Below are positions 1 to 7,685 of a DNA stretch of 64,000 nucleotides, piece by piece. The notes below the pieces were generated by a model. It did not search any database and was not told where the DNA came from. It saw nothing but the letters and a program-made list of their open reading frames with translations. Each line of letters starts with the position of its first letter. Positions within the stretch are counted from its first letter, which is position 1. The translations under genes and the position numbers were made by a program. The DNA is taken from positions 41,103 to 105,102 of the forward strand of contig CACZDC010000010.1 of NCBI GenBank assembly GCA_902779785.1, given 5' to 3'. This DNA comes from an uncultured Bacteroidia bacterium. GTDB taxonomy: Bacteria; Bacteroidota; Bacteroidia; Bacteroidales; UBA932.

Positions 1-494
1 TGTTCCAGAACGGATGGAGCTACGCCTACAGCACTCGCAAATTCTTCAAAATCCAGGGGGAAAACTTCAATGATATCCAAGAATCCAACCGGATACGAGC
101 GGACGATATCCTTCAATTCAACGCCAAGAAGGGATCCTGTCAAGCCATAAGTATAGCGCCCGTCCTCCACCAGGAATTTTATCATCGTCACGCATTCAGG
201 GCATTTCTGAACTTCATCAAGCAAAATGAATGTTTTGCCCGGCACCAACTTGGTTCTTGTAAAAGAAGAGAGACGCAGCATAATATCGTCCACTCCCGCC
301 GCATTGTTAAAAATTGACCGGGCGGCCTCATTTTTAACAAAGTTTATCTCAACGTAGTTCTGAAAATGGCTCTCAGCATATCTTCTGAAAGCGACCGTTT
401 TTCCAACCTGACGTGCGCCATCCAACATCAGCGCCATATTATGATGGTTTTCGTAAAAGTCTCTAATTATGAGATCCAGCTTTCGGTTTATCAT
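1..494 (-). CDS. AAA-type ATPase of the DUF4143-associated class, 3' part outside the window
   Basis: Reading the minus strand from the ATG at 494 gives about 164 codons that run open off the left edge. Residues 26-33 are a Walker A motif (GARQVGKT), residues 90-96 (ILLDEVQ) a Walker B, and near residue 117 there is LTGSLLG, a typical sensor segment. This layout is that of the large bacterial family of ATPases whose C-terminal half carries DUF4143; that half is not visible here. Such genes are often accessory and their role is generally unknown. The start is supported by a purine-rich stretch just upstream (GGAAGAG). The family call is firm for the ATPase domain, inferred for the rest. Confidence 0.8.
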   Translation of the reverse strand, partial: MINRKLDLIIRDFYENHHNMALMLDGARQVGKTVAFRRYAESHFQNYVEINFVKNEAARSIFNNAAGVDDIMLRLSSFTRTKLVPGKTFILLDEVQKCPECVTMIKFLVEDGRYTYGLTGSLLGVELKDIVRSYPVGFLDIIEVFPLDFEEFASAVGVAPSVLE

Positions 495-585
495 AATTCT
501 CTTCCATTTTTTCTATGCAAAAATAAGAATAATTTCCACTTTTTCCGACCGTTTTAATGAAAATTTCCCATTTTTTCTCAATTTC

Positions 586-2193
586 TTACGCGTCAGCTGC
601 CGCCCTCATTGCCTGTCCTGTGGTCTTGAGCGCTTCGGTGTCGAGGATGCCATCGCAGAGGACCTGGCGGCCGTTGATGAAGACCCGGCGTATGCCGAAG
701 GACTTCTTCTGGTCGGGCGTGGCGGCGGCAAGCTCTGACTCGTCAAAGACGGTGATGTCGGCCTTGAAACCTTTCCGGAGAAGACCGCGCTCTGGAATGC
801 TGAAGCGTTTGGCCACGCCACCGGTCATCTTGCTGATGGTGCGGGGCATAGTGTCCCCCTCCCCGCGGAGGGAACAGCGGAGGAACTTGGGGAAACAGTC
901 GTAGATGGCTGGGTTCTGGATGCCGAACTCCTCCACCCAGGCGTCGGTCATATATAGGACGTCATCCCGCTTGCTCTGCCAGGAGATGATTTCCGGAGTG
1001 CTGTATGGCCCCATATTGACGCGGCCCTTGAAGTCCGACATCTCGCAGAGGTCAAGGTAGGTGTCGAAGCAGCCCTTCTTCCACTCCTTGGCTATCTGGT
1101 ATACGGTCTTGCCCTCGTACTGCTCCATTCCGGGGCCGAGATAGGCGATCTCGATGTCCTTCCAGCCGAAGCCGAGCATCTGTAAGGAGAGCGCCCCCAG
1201 GATGGTGAAACGCCACTGGTTGAGCGGCTTGCGCTTGTCCTCCTTGGAGAGTTCCTGGAACCAGTTGGGAATGAAGACGGTGATTACCGAAACGCCAAGG
1301 GTCTCGTTGTAGATGTCGAACTGCGCGTCAACGCCTTCTGCCTTCATCTCATCGAGGATGCGGTGGAGTTCCTCCTTGCACTTAAAAGTGCTGCGTCCCA
1401 CAAAAATGGCGTGCGAGTACTGGAGCTTCAAATGCGTCCCCTTTGCCATCTCACGGAGTTCATCCAGTGCCCTCAGGATATGGGCGCGGCCGAAGATGGG
1501 ATAGTCCAGGGACACCGCCGATTCCGCCCTGGGATGGACGGTGAGAGGGAGATCGTATTTCTCTGCCAGGAGCGCGACCTCGCGGGTCTCGGGGACATCC
1601 GCAAAGCGTCCGGGGATGTACATCATACCGAGGGATACGCCGCAGGCTCCGTCCTTAAGACCCTGTTCCATAATGGCGAGCATCCTCTTGCGTTCCTCTT
1701 CGCTAAGGAGACGGTTATCGTATCCGGCCACGCTGGCGCGAGCGCTGCAGTGGCCCATCAGGACGGCCAGGTTGCAGGGCATCTTGCGGTCAACGGCCTC
1801 GAAGAAGCTCTTCACGTCCGGGTATACTCCGGTGGTGTCCCCGTGGTAGCCGAAAAGGCCGGCGCCAATTTTGTCCAGGTTGGGCGTGTCCTTCTCGAAG
1901 CCCACGGCGGAAATTCCGCAGTTGCCTGCTATGAAAGACGTGATGCCTTGACGGATAAAGGGCTCGAAGTACTTCAGTGGCTCTTTCTTGATGGCGAACC
2001 AGTCATTGTGGGAGTGCGCATCGATAAAGCCCGGGGATATGCTCAGGCCCGACAGGTCTATGATCTCGTCGGCCTCGTCCTGAAGGCCGCTCCCGACGGC
2101 CGCGATCCTTTCATCCTCCACAAGCACGTCACCCACGAAGGGCTCGGCGCCCGTCCCGTCATAAATCTTTCCGTTCTTAAGTAAGGTTTTCAT
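586..2193 (-). CDS. N-acyl-D-amino-acid deacylase family amidohydrolase
   Basis: A 535-residue metal-dependent amidohydrolase. Near the N-terminus it has the typical composite beta-sandwich start (LLKNGKIYDGTG) and, around residue 60, PGFIDAHSHND with the HxH metal ligands. Later HPRAES and YSHAIFVG supply further active-site histidines. The length (about 480-540) and motifs match D-aminoacylase/N-acyl-D-amino-acid deacylases, which free D-amino acids from N-acyl forms. An upstream in-frame ATG exists at 2214, but the promoter -7 box lies at 2212-2219, so transcription must begin after it; the ATG at 2193 is therefore chosen. Substrate is not determinable from sequence. It stands alone, with an opposing small transcription unit upstream. 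Confidence 0.85.
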   Translation of the reverse strand: MKTLLKNGKIYDGTGAEPFVGDVLVEDERIAAVGSGLQDEADEIIDLSGLSISPGFIDAHSHNDWFAIKKEPLKYFEPFIRQGITSFIAGNCGISAVGFEKDTPNLDKIGAGLFGYHGDTTGVYPDVKSFFEAVDRKMPCNLAVLMGHCSARASVAGYDNRLLSEEERKRMLAIMEQGLKDGACGVSLGMMYIPGRFADVPETREVALLAEKYDLPLTVHPRAESAVSLDYPIFGRAHILRALDELREMAKGTHLKLQYSHAIFVGRSTFKCKEELHRILDEMKAEGVDAQFDIYNETLGVSVITVFIPNWFQELSKEDKRKPLNQWRFTILGALSLQMLGFGWKDIEIAYLGPGMEQYEGKTVYQIAKEWKKGCFDTYLDLCEMSDFKGRVNMGPYSTPEIISWQSKRDDVLYMTDAWVEEFGIQNPAIYDCFPKFLRCSLRGEGDTMPRTISKMTGGVAKRFSIPERGLLRKGFKADITVFDESELAAATPDQKKSFGIRRVFINGRQVLCDGILDTEALKTTGQAMRAAADA

Positions 2194-2211
2194 AGCTATA
2201 GGTTTAACACA

Positions 2212-2219
2212 CAAAAGTA
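2212..2219 (-). promoter_or_regulatory. -7 box (TACTTTTG) for the deacylase gene
   Basis: On the minus strand the octamer TACTTTTG matches the Bacteroidetes -7 consensus TAnnTTTG. It sits 18 nt before the ATG at 2193, leaving a leader of about 10-12 nt. No clear TTTG -33 element is seen at the expected distance. Confidence 0.6.
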
Positions 2220-2248
2220 ACGAAAATCCGCTAGATTATTTTAGTTGT

Positions 2249-2279
2249 TTTGGAAAACCCGCGAGATTGACTAAATTTG
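2249..2279 (+). promoter_or_regulatory. Promoter (TTTG-N19-TAAATTTG) of a very short transcription unit
   Basis: TTTG at 2249-2252 and TAAATTTG at 2272-2279 are 19 bp apart, a near-perfect Bacteroidetes sigma-ABfr promoter on the plus strand, back to back with the deacylase promoter. It would start transcription near 2286. No ORF of useful length lies before the terminator at 2314-2350. Confidence 0.6.
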
Positions 2280-2313
2280 CGACGTCATGGTTGAAACATG
2301 ATATTCTGATGAA

Positions 2314-2350
2314 AAAGGCATCTTAACCCAAGTGAGATGCCTTTATTTTT
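2314..2350 (+). terminator. Intrinsic terminator ending the short unit
   Basis: The 10-bp stem AAAGGCATCT / AGATGCCTTT (2314-2323 with 2335-2344) has an 11-nt loop and is followed by ATTTTT. With the promoter at 2249-2279 it limits the transcript to roughly 65 nt; it could instead act as an attenuator for the small ORF at 2425. Confidence 0.75.
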
Positions 2351-2424
2351 AAAAGAGAAAGAGGAGTCAAGGATGTAGCCTTTACGCCGCCAGAACACTT
2401 TTTACACGATCAGAATATTAAACC

Positions 2425-2607
2425 ATGCACAAAAAGAAAAGTGTTTCTCGTTTTGGCATCAGACTTCAGGCTGAGGTTAGAATGCCCGCTTTTATCAAAG
2501 TGAAATCGTATACTCGGTTTCGCAATGGCAAAAAGGAAAAAGTCTGTTCTTACTGCAGGCGGTCTTGGGAATCCAATGTAGTAAAGGTGCAGATTAGTCC
2601 CCGATAG
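2425..2607 (+). CDS. Small basic protein with a KVKSYTR motif (doubtful)
   Basis: A 60-residue lysine/arginine-rich ORF. Residues about 25-45 contain KVKSYTRFRNGKKEKV followed by CSYCRRSW; the KVKSxTRxxNGKxxxV pattern is familiar from many small proteins of Bacteroidetes that repeat VKSYTR-type units. The pattern argues that it is or was coding. Against this, the N-terminal part has no recognisable features and codon use is unlike the GC-rich neighbours. A terminator follows directly at 2635. Function unknown. Confidence 0.35.
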   Translation: MHKKKSVSRFGIRLQAEVRMPAFIKVKSYTRFRNGKKEKVCSYCRRSWESNVVKVQISPR

Positions 2608-2634
2608 GGAGTAATCCTCTCCCCTTGATTCCAG

Positions 2635-2669
2635 GAGGCCGACATCAACACTTGTCGGCCTCTTTTATT
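2635..2669 (+). terminator. Strong intrinsic terminator
   Basis: Perfect 10-bp stem GAGGCCGACA / TGTCGGCCTC (2635-2644 with 2653-2662), 8-nt loop, then TTTTATT. It marks the right end of the small ORF unit and the left border of the AT-rich island. Confidence 0.8.
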
Positions 2670-2735
2670 CTGCTTACATTTCATATACATATCGTTTTCC
2701 ACTTTTGTGCGTCATCGTTTTTTTTGATCGTATTA

Positions 2736-3048
2736 TCAGATATTTATTCCCATTGCTTCTGATAGGAAAACAACGATTATTCCGATGTAATAAGCGCAAG
2801 CGGGAGTGTAATCCATATTTTGATATTTTATCTTTTTGTTTCGCTTTTTGATATAATGATTCGCGAACAGAATTGTCTTTTGATGCCTTAACCTGGCAGT
2901 ATAAATTGTAGCCTTATTGTTGTAAATAAGTGCAATAATGCCCGGTATTAAGCCCAAAAATAGAATTAAAAGGATCGAAGTTCCAGTCCTATCTGGGGAT
3001 TTCCACGTACTCACCTTGATTAAAGGCATCATTGTTTTCTAAATCCAT
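2736..3048 (-). pseudogene. Decayed CD225/dispanin-like membrane protein gene
   Basis: From the ATG at 3048 the minus strand reads MDLENNDAFNQGEYVEIPR and stops. The continuing protein-like sequence is in another frame: a hydrophobic stretch LLILFLGLIPGIIALIYNNK, then in a third frame YCQVKASKDNSVRESLYQKA, then back to a hydrophobic YYIGIIVVF. Small bacterial CD225-family proteins have exactly this order: acidic N-terminus, membrane helix ending in GIIALIY, a linker with 'A..KAK', a second helix. I infer at least two frameshifts in a formerly intact gene. The longest single ORF (2736-3032, 98 residues with two hydrophobic segments) might still be made. Assignment rests on pattern only. Confidence 0.4.
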
Positions 3049-3103
3049 ATTCTTCGGTCTATGATTGTTAGATATTGGTGGGATGATGCTTTGTCCATTG
3101 TTA

Positions 3104-3841
3104 TTATCGATTTGATAACCAGCCATAGCCTAATAGTAGTCTGATCAAGTAGTTGCTATTTCCAATGTCTTTTAGAGGATACCATTGATGGTCTCCAAAA
3201 TACATGTTGAGGACTTTTCTACAGTTTGCTCCTCTTACTAGAAGAGAACCATTATCAATACTAAGCTTTACATCCCCAATCTTATAAGACTTCCCGTTAA
3301 TCGTAATTGTTGATTGCTCAAGAATAATAAAGTTTGAGTATGCAGCAGACTCATCGTAATATCTAAATACAATTTTGGAAACATCGCGATTCTTTTTAAT
3401 AAGGTATTCAGTCCACTGAGAATCGACAGCATCTAGGAACATCATTTCGGTGGAATTGTTGTTGCCTGAAAATGACGCACACACCTTAAGGTTATTGTCA
3501 TACTTACTCATAAAGTAATATGTGTAAAAGATTCCCCAATCAACATAGTTTCGTTCTCCATGTATTTTAGATATGAGAACATCCTCGATTTCATCAAACA
3601 ATACTGTTTTGATTTCGATAATATTGCTTCGATTCTTTTCAAACTCGACTGTACAGAAGCCTTTGGTTCCAAGAAAATAATCAGTCCCCGAGGTGTTTAT
3701 TTTATGTGGATCCTTAGTAGTGTCACAATACACTATTTCTCCAATATTGTTGGGGATATGACCAAATTGAGATGTCCCGGAAAGAACTTCTTCCAGTAGT
3801 TGTAGGCGCGACTCTGCCAACATAGTTTTTAAATCTTTCAT
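3104..3841 (-). CDS. Hypothetical protein, coupled to the upstream membrane protein
   Basis: 245 residues, not recognised. It has no signal peptide or membrane helix. The region from about residue 50 to 120 (GTDYFLGTKGFCTVEF onward) and again from about 165 to 205 (ILEQSTITINGKSYKI) shows alternating hydrophobic strands that could be two PH-like beta domains; this is only a visual impression. Its ATG shares one base with the stop codon of the 203-residue gene upstream (TAATG), so the two are almost surely translated together. The gene lies in the AT-rich island and its codon use (many AAT, ATA, TTA) differs sharply from the rest of the window, suggesting recent acquisition. Confidence 0.6.
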   Translation of the reverse strand: MKDLKTMLAESRLQLLEEVLSGTSQFGHIPNNIGEIVYCDTTKDPHKINTSGTDYFLGTKGFCTVEFEKNRSNIIEIKTVLFDEIEDVLISKIHGERNYVDWGIFYTYYFMSKYDNNLKVCASFSGNNNSTEMMFLDAVDSQWTEYLIKKNRDVSKIVFRYYDESAAYSNFIILEQSTITINGKSYKIGDVKLSIDNGSLLVRGANCRKVLNMYFGDHQWYPLKDIGNSNYLIRLLLGYGWLSNR

Positions 3842-4452
3842 TAGGCAAATCTTTCTTTAAACCAACGAATAATCCCAGCGAGCATACCTCCAAATATGCT
3901 GCCCAGAATGAGGCCATAAGGAATGTTACTTGTACCCCCTTCTCCAGATAGATCAGTTATTGAACATATGATACAACCTATCATTGCGCCAACACCAACG
4001 ATAATTAGTGATGCTCCACAATCTAATGTTGAGGATTGAACGTGTTCTCTAATGGCATCTTGCGTAGACTTCGTTCTATATATTTCGTCGATGTACAGTT
4101 TCTTAAAGCTGGGACTCATTTGAAGAGAATTCATTTCCTCTTCATAGATTTGAGTAGCAAGTGAAAGGATTGCATCCGAATAACTCTCCTTTTGCTCTCC
4201 TTTTAGAAACATTAATTCGCGTTGGATTGCTTCTTTTGTTTTATCAAACAGTTCTATCGCGACATCATCTGTGATTCTTGCAAATGTATTCTCGTCTAGA
4301 GTATCCTTTGCTTTTGTCAGTAATGCAGATAGTTTTTTGCATAAAAGACGTGCACTGGCAATTGTTGCAGTACTTTTCTTTAGTCGATCAAGTTCTGCAT
4401 AGATCTGGTCATACAAATGCACCATACCATACGTTAGTTCGTAATTATCCAA
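3841..4452 (-). CDS. Hypothetical protein with two C-terminal membrane helices
   Basis: About 203 residues, not recognised. Residues 1-140 are predicted helical and charged, likely cytoplasmic; two hydrophobic segments follow at about 146-167 and 178-196 with a short Gly/Ser-rich turn between them, and the chain ends in a basic tail. The start is uncertain: the frame begins with TTG at 4452, while the first ATG is at 4425. The frame is open further upstream and reads sensibly (KKRDEFIKSEAKRLDNYEL) back to a stop, so the N-terminus may have been lost or may use an unusual start codon. It overlaps the following gene by one base. A membrane-anchored partner for that protein is a reasonable inference. 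Confidence 0.55.
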   Translation of the reverse strand: MDNYELTYGMVHLYDQIYAELDRLKKSTATIASARLLCKKLSALLTKAKDTLDENTFARITDDVAIELFDKTKEAIQRELMFLKGEQKESYSDAILSLATQIYEEEMNSLQMSPSFKKLYIDEIYRTKSTQDAIREHVQSSTLDCGASLIIVGVGAMIGCIICSITDLSGEGGTSNIPYGLILGSIFGGMLAGIIRWFKERFA

Positions 4453-4608
4453 CCGTTTAGCCTCACTTTTAATGAATTCATCTCGCTTTTTAACATATGC
4501 GGAAATTGTCTATTGATACTTTTTGCTTTCCTTCTTTGAGTATATTAAACCGATAAAAAGAAAAAGAAGAAGATAGACTCTCCGATTTATGTTTCAATCT
4601 TTTGATAA

Positions 4609-5517
4609 TCATTCTGTTCCATAGCGTGTGTTGTTTTGAGTTATTTTGATTTGATGCTTTTTTTCGTAGAATCTGTCAGCCGCATCTCGTATAATGTAAT
4701 TTGGATATCGAATGAGTAATGAATCTGAGTAATTGTGACTAATTACTCTAAAGGCAACACCGGATTGAATTGAATGACCAACGATGACGCTGTTTTCGAA
4801 GAGTGGGTTCGTATTCAGCTCATATTGAAGGGCATCTTTTAGGTCATCACGTATCTCGGAAACTGTGTATGCTGGAGGTATGCGTAATCGAAATAAGAAC
4901 AGTGTATCATAGCTCGGCTGAGAGTCTCGGAATATAGCGGCAGAAAGCAAATCCCAGCCATCTTCTATTTCCAAAGGTAAAAGTTCATTATACTGCCTAA
5001 CAATGTTCTCCATAACCTCCATTCTAGCGGCACCGGGATGTTGTCGCGCAAATGCCTTTGCGCTTGCTAAATCATATGAGTCGAGCACAGATTTCGTAAG
5101 ATATCGACCTGATTCGCTTCCGTCATCTTTATAAAAACACCAACAATACGAGTAACCTTCATCAATCAATGCATTATTCAGAGCAGTATCCTCACTCGTC
5201 GCGTCAAATATGGTATATTGATATAATGACATATACTTTGTGTTTGAAGCCAACTCCAGAGAGAAAGAACGGATTTCTGTATCGTCATAAGAGTCTGAAC
5301 ATTTGTAATTATAGGTTACCAGCTTATGTTCATCTGAATATGATATGCTCGTTGCATAAATCCCATCGGCAATATAAATCGGACATGCCTGATCCATTTT
5401 ATTAAAGTAGGAATGAATCAGTTCGATATTGTGTGCCTTTGTAGTATTTTGAGTGCCACAGGAACCTATAAGACAATACACTATAACACTTGAAGCTGCG
5501 AAGAAGAATTTACTCAT
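4609..5517 (-). CDS. Hypothetical lipoprotein
   Basis: 302 residues. The N-terminus is a short basic segment, a hydrophobic run and the lipobox LIGSC with Cys20, so it is probably exported and lipid-anchored. The mature part is not recognised; it contains an Asp/Tyr-rich stretch and a C-terminal region (about 205-285) with mixed alpha/beta character. It follows the TPR gene by 14 bp and is probably in one operon with it and the HEPN-like gene. AT-rich codon use as in the neighbours. Confidence 0.6.
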   Translation of the reverse strand: MSKFFFAASSVIVYCLIGSCGTQNTTKAHNIELIHSYFNKMDQACPIYIADGIYATSISYSDEHKLVTYNYKCSDSYDDTEIRSFSLELASNTKYMSLYQYTIFDATSEDTALNNALIDEGYSYCWCFYKDDGSESGRYLTKSVLDSYDLASAKAFARQHPGAARMEVMENIVRQYNELLPLEIEDGWDLLSAAIFRDSQPSYDTLFLFRLRIPPAYTVSEIRDDLKDALQYELNTNPLFENSVIVGHSIQSGVAFRVISHNYSDSLLIRYPNYIIRDAADRFYEKKHQIKITQNNTRYGTE

Positions 5518-5531
5518 AGTGTAATCTGTAC

Positions 5532-6386
5532 TTAATAATCTATTCCATATCGTTTACACCACTCAATTGCCAGCTTATATCCTAGTTGTGCACTTCTTCT
5601 TTTTAATGATAGCGAATACTGGCCGCCACTTGCTTTATTATAATACAGGTTGTTGAGTTCGCTATCGTACTCATACGGCGCATATAATGTCGATAACAAC
5701 CACATAACACGAGCATCATCAGGATAAAAAGCTAAATAATCCAAATAAGCCTCTTTTGCTTTGGTAGTTCTCCCCGCCCTATGATATAATCTGGCCTTTT
5801 GAAATAGTCCCTTTTTGTGGTTGAGCGTGATAAGATAATCACACCATTTCTCTGCTTCTTGATACTCTTTTGCCCATTGATAAAAAACACAAATATATTG
5901 TGCGAATACATCTGCATAAACAGGATCTTGGCGAACAGGTTTAACAAGCGATGCTAAATAATCGACTTGCTCTTTTTCTGTTCGCCCATCTCCTATGCCA
6001 TATGGTAGCTGCTTTTGGGAATCTGATTTGTATTTCCCATAATCGGCAATGTCTTGAAGGCAATAATACAATGCTTCCGAATAAGATATTGTAAAGTGAC
6101 TGATTTTATAAGTTGTACGTTCTGGATTCTTTGAAAAACAGTTTACAAAGTATCTATAGGAATTTCCACCGTATCCCTTTTCATTATTCTCCTTTATCAA
6201 TCCCATCAAAAGATTGTACCGCCAGTCTTGTTTATCACGACTCAGTAACTTATAACACTTAGTTTCCGCCTCGTAGTACTTACCCTCTTCGTATAACTGA
6301 ACGGTTTTGTTTAAAGTCCAATTAGAGTAGGAAATGAAAACAAGAGGAAGGGTTAAGAACAATAATAGTCTAGTTGTGTGTATCAT
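5532..6386 (-). CDS. Membrane-anchored or exported TPR-like protein
   Basis: 284 residues. Residues 5-20 form a hydrophobic signal/anchor. The segments around 30-50 (VQLYEEGKYYEAETKCYKLL) and 195-240 (GLFQKARLYHRAGRTTKAKEAYLDYL) have the spacing of tetratricopeptide repeats, which usually mediate protein contacts. The C-terminal stretch (AQLGYKLAIEWCKRYG) also resembles a Sel1/TPR helix pair. It lies 10 bp downstream of the HEPN-like gene and 14 bp upstream of the lipoprotein gene, so all three are probably co-transcribed. Function unknown. Confidence 0.6.
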   Translation of the reverse strand: MIHTTRLLLFLTLPLVFISYSNWTLNKTVQLYEEGKYYEAETKCYKLLSRDKQDWRYNLLMGLIKENNEKGYGGNSYRYFVNCFSKNPERTTYKISHFTISYSEALYYCLQDIADYGKYKSDSQKQLPYGIGDGRTEKEQVDYLASLVKPVRQDPVYADVFAQYICVFYQWAKEYQEAEKWCDYLITLNHKKGLFQKARLYHRAGRTTKAKEAYLDYLAFYPDDARVMWLLSTLYAPYEYDSELNNLYYNKASGGQYSLSLKRRSAQLGYKLAIEWCKRYGIDY

Positions 6387-6396
6387 ATCTATTCAT

Positions 6397-7080
6397 TTAT
6401 CGTTTAACAGTAAAACATGACTTGACCTCTTTCAAATCTCTTTTCAATGTAAGTTTTCCTTTTTTGTGCTCCTCAATAATTGTAGCATAGACTTCCTTTA
6501 ACGATTCAATAAGCATAAATGGTTTGATTATGAATTCTTGCTCTTTCACATCAATACAATCCTCATCTAAATCTGAGGAAATAGGAGTCACTGCAAGGCC
6601 ATCATCTCGATCATCAAAACTCCAAACAAACTGATACTTGTACTTATGCGACTGTTTTGAAGAATCACGCGCTATCAATCCAAAGCTGTGCGCCAGAGAA
6701 TGTCTTAAACACGCAATTACTTTGGAGTACTGCTTTATCTCATCATCCCCATACGATTCAATTGCTTCTTGTATACCTCCAGTCTTTCTTTTTGACGATT
6801 CACAGAACAGTTCACCAATTTGCTCGAAGCCAATCAGATAAAGTAGCAACCCAGAAAAAAGATCGGCAATAGGGTTTCCTTGGGGAACGATGTCGCCGCT
6901 TTTATGAGCTTTGCATCGTTCTATTATATGGTCTCGATAAGCGAACGCAATCTTTGACGGTAAAACAGAATCGTCTCCAAGATGTTTTTTTGCTGAGGAT
7001 AAAGCCAATTGAAGAGTGCTAATCCTATCTGATTGTGTCGTAATACCAAGAATCAGGTCAATCAAATCTTTTTCCTGCAT
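6397..7080 (-). CDS. Hypothetical protein with a HEPN-like motif
   Basis: 227 residues from the ATG at 7080; the frame is open to 7149 but the extra residues look untranslated. It is largely alpha-helical. Residues 122-133 read IACLRHSLAHSF, containing R126-x4-H131, the spacing of the HEPN RNase motif Rx4-6H. HEPN proteins are often the nuclease arm of toxin-antitoxin or defence systems, but the motif alone is weak evidence and the protein could be a non-catalytic helical bundle. It begins the probable operon HEPN-TPR-lipoprotein. The nearest promoter on this strand is at 7373, before the structured RNA at 7150-7366. Confidence 0.45.
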   Translation of the reverse strand: MQEKDLIDLILGITTQSDRISTLQLALSSAKKHLGDDSVLPSKIAFAYRDHIIERCKAHKSGDIVPQGNPIADLFSGLLLYLIGFEQIGELFCESSKRKTGGIQEAIESYGDDEIKQYSKVIACLRHSLAHSFGLIARDSSKQSHKYKYQFVWSFDDRDDGLAVTPISSDLDEDCIDVKEQEFIIKPFMLIESLKEVYATIIEEHKKGKLTLKRDLKEVKSCFTVKR

Positions 7081-7149
7081 ACTACTCAAGCATCCCTCGC
7101 CCTGACTCCTGGGCGGAAATAAACCCATACAAAAGAAAGTGTGAGCCAA

Positions 7150-7366
7150 CTTATCTTATTCCCTTGCTGGGCTCTGGACAGCCTCGTGGTGAATAAGGGT
7201 ATAGCTCACACGAATGCTATAGAAAGGGCACGAAGCCCACAGATAGCACGTGTAAGCGTTAATCCTTATCCCGACCACGTTTGAATTGTCCAGATTCAGC
7301 AAGACGGAATAAGCTAAACGCTTTCTATGTCTGCCCATCACCAAATGAAAAAGCCATCTGGCAATG
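7150..7366 (-). ncRNA. Rod-shaped structured RNA, candidate 6S RNA (SsrS)
   Basis: No credible protein is encoded here, but nested complementary segments fold 7155-7313 into one long rod: CTTATTCC 7155-7162 with 7306-7313; TTGCTG 7164-7169 with 7297-7302; CTGGACA 7174-7180 with 7287-7293; GTGGT 7186-7190 with 7274-7278; ATAAGG 7193-7198 with 7264-7269; ACACG 7208-7212 with 7249-7253; TGCTAT 7215-7220 with 7243-7248; GGGC 7226-7229 with 7235-7238. Between the sixth and fifth helices is an internal loop of about 10 by 9 nt. A single interrupted hairpin of 160-200 nt with a central bubble is the hallmark of 6S RNA, which binds RNA polymerase. A promoter on the minus strand ends 7 nt before the proposed start. 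Ends are approximate; the identity is inference from shape. Confidence 0.5.
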
Positions 7367-7372
7367 GACATA

Positions 7373-7380
7373 CAAAAATA
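7373..7380 (-). promoter_or_regulatory. -7 box (TATTTTTG) for the structured RNA
   Basis: TATTTTTG on the minus strand fits TAnnTTTG; a weak TTG lies about 21 bp upstream. Transcription would begin near 7366. Confidence 0.5.
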
Positions 7381-7412
7381 TGGAAAATTTCAGAAAAACT
7401 CAATGCCCACCC

Positions 7413-7559
7413 TTAAGAAACTGCCGCGCGGCTTTTGCCCACGAGAATGACACCGCCGACGACAAGAGCTGATGCAAGCACTTTCTGCCAGCTGAGGGCG
7501 TCGAGACCTGCCCAGATGCTCACGATGGCTGCGATGATGGGCTGGAGGTAGGAATACAT
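7413..7559 (-). pseudogene. 3'-terminal fragment of an EamA transporter gene
   Basis: The minus strand reads MYSYLQPIIAAIVSIWAGLD and continues to ...LVGKSRAAVS before a stop. Its first 44 residues are identical to the C-terminus of the intact EamA transporter at 12471-13373. Over the aligned 132 bases I count nine differences, all synonymous. The homology begins and ends abruptly (about 7427-7561 against 12488-12622). It is therefore a fragment of a second, once functional copy, perhaps from a related strain, and not a freshly copied piece. Confidence 0.85.
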
Positions 7560-7685
7560 ACCGTAAAACACTGAAATCCGGCGCCAGGTCCTTCTTTATG
7601 ACCCGAAGGTCCTTCAAACAGGAAAGTTTCATCTCATTTATGACATCATTGAAAATCAATTGATTTACTAATCTGTCAGTATCAG

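Noticed and set aside
1363-2184. 273-codon plus-strand ORF opposite the deacylase gene
   Set aside because: Antisense shadow of a well-supported enzyme gene, typical of GC-rich coding DNA.
7156-7371. 71-residue minus-strand ORF over the rod-shaped RNA
   Set aside because: Composition is not protein-like and the DNA is better explained by a perfectly nested hairpin.
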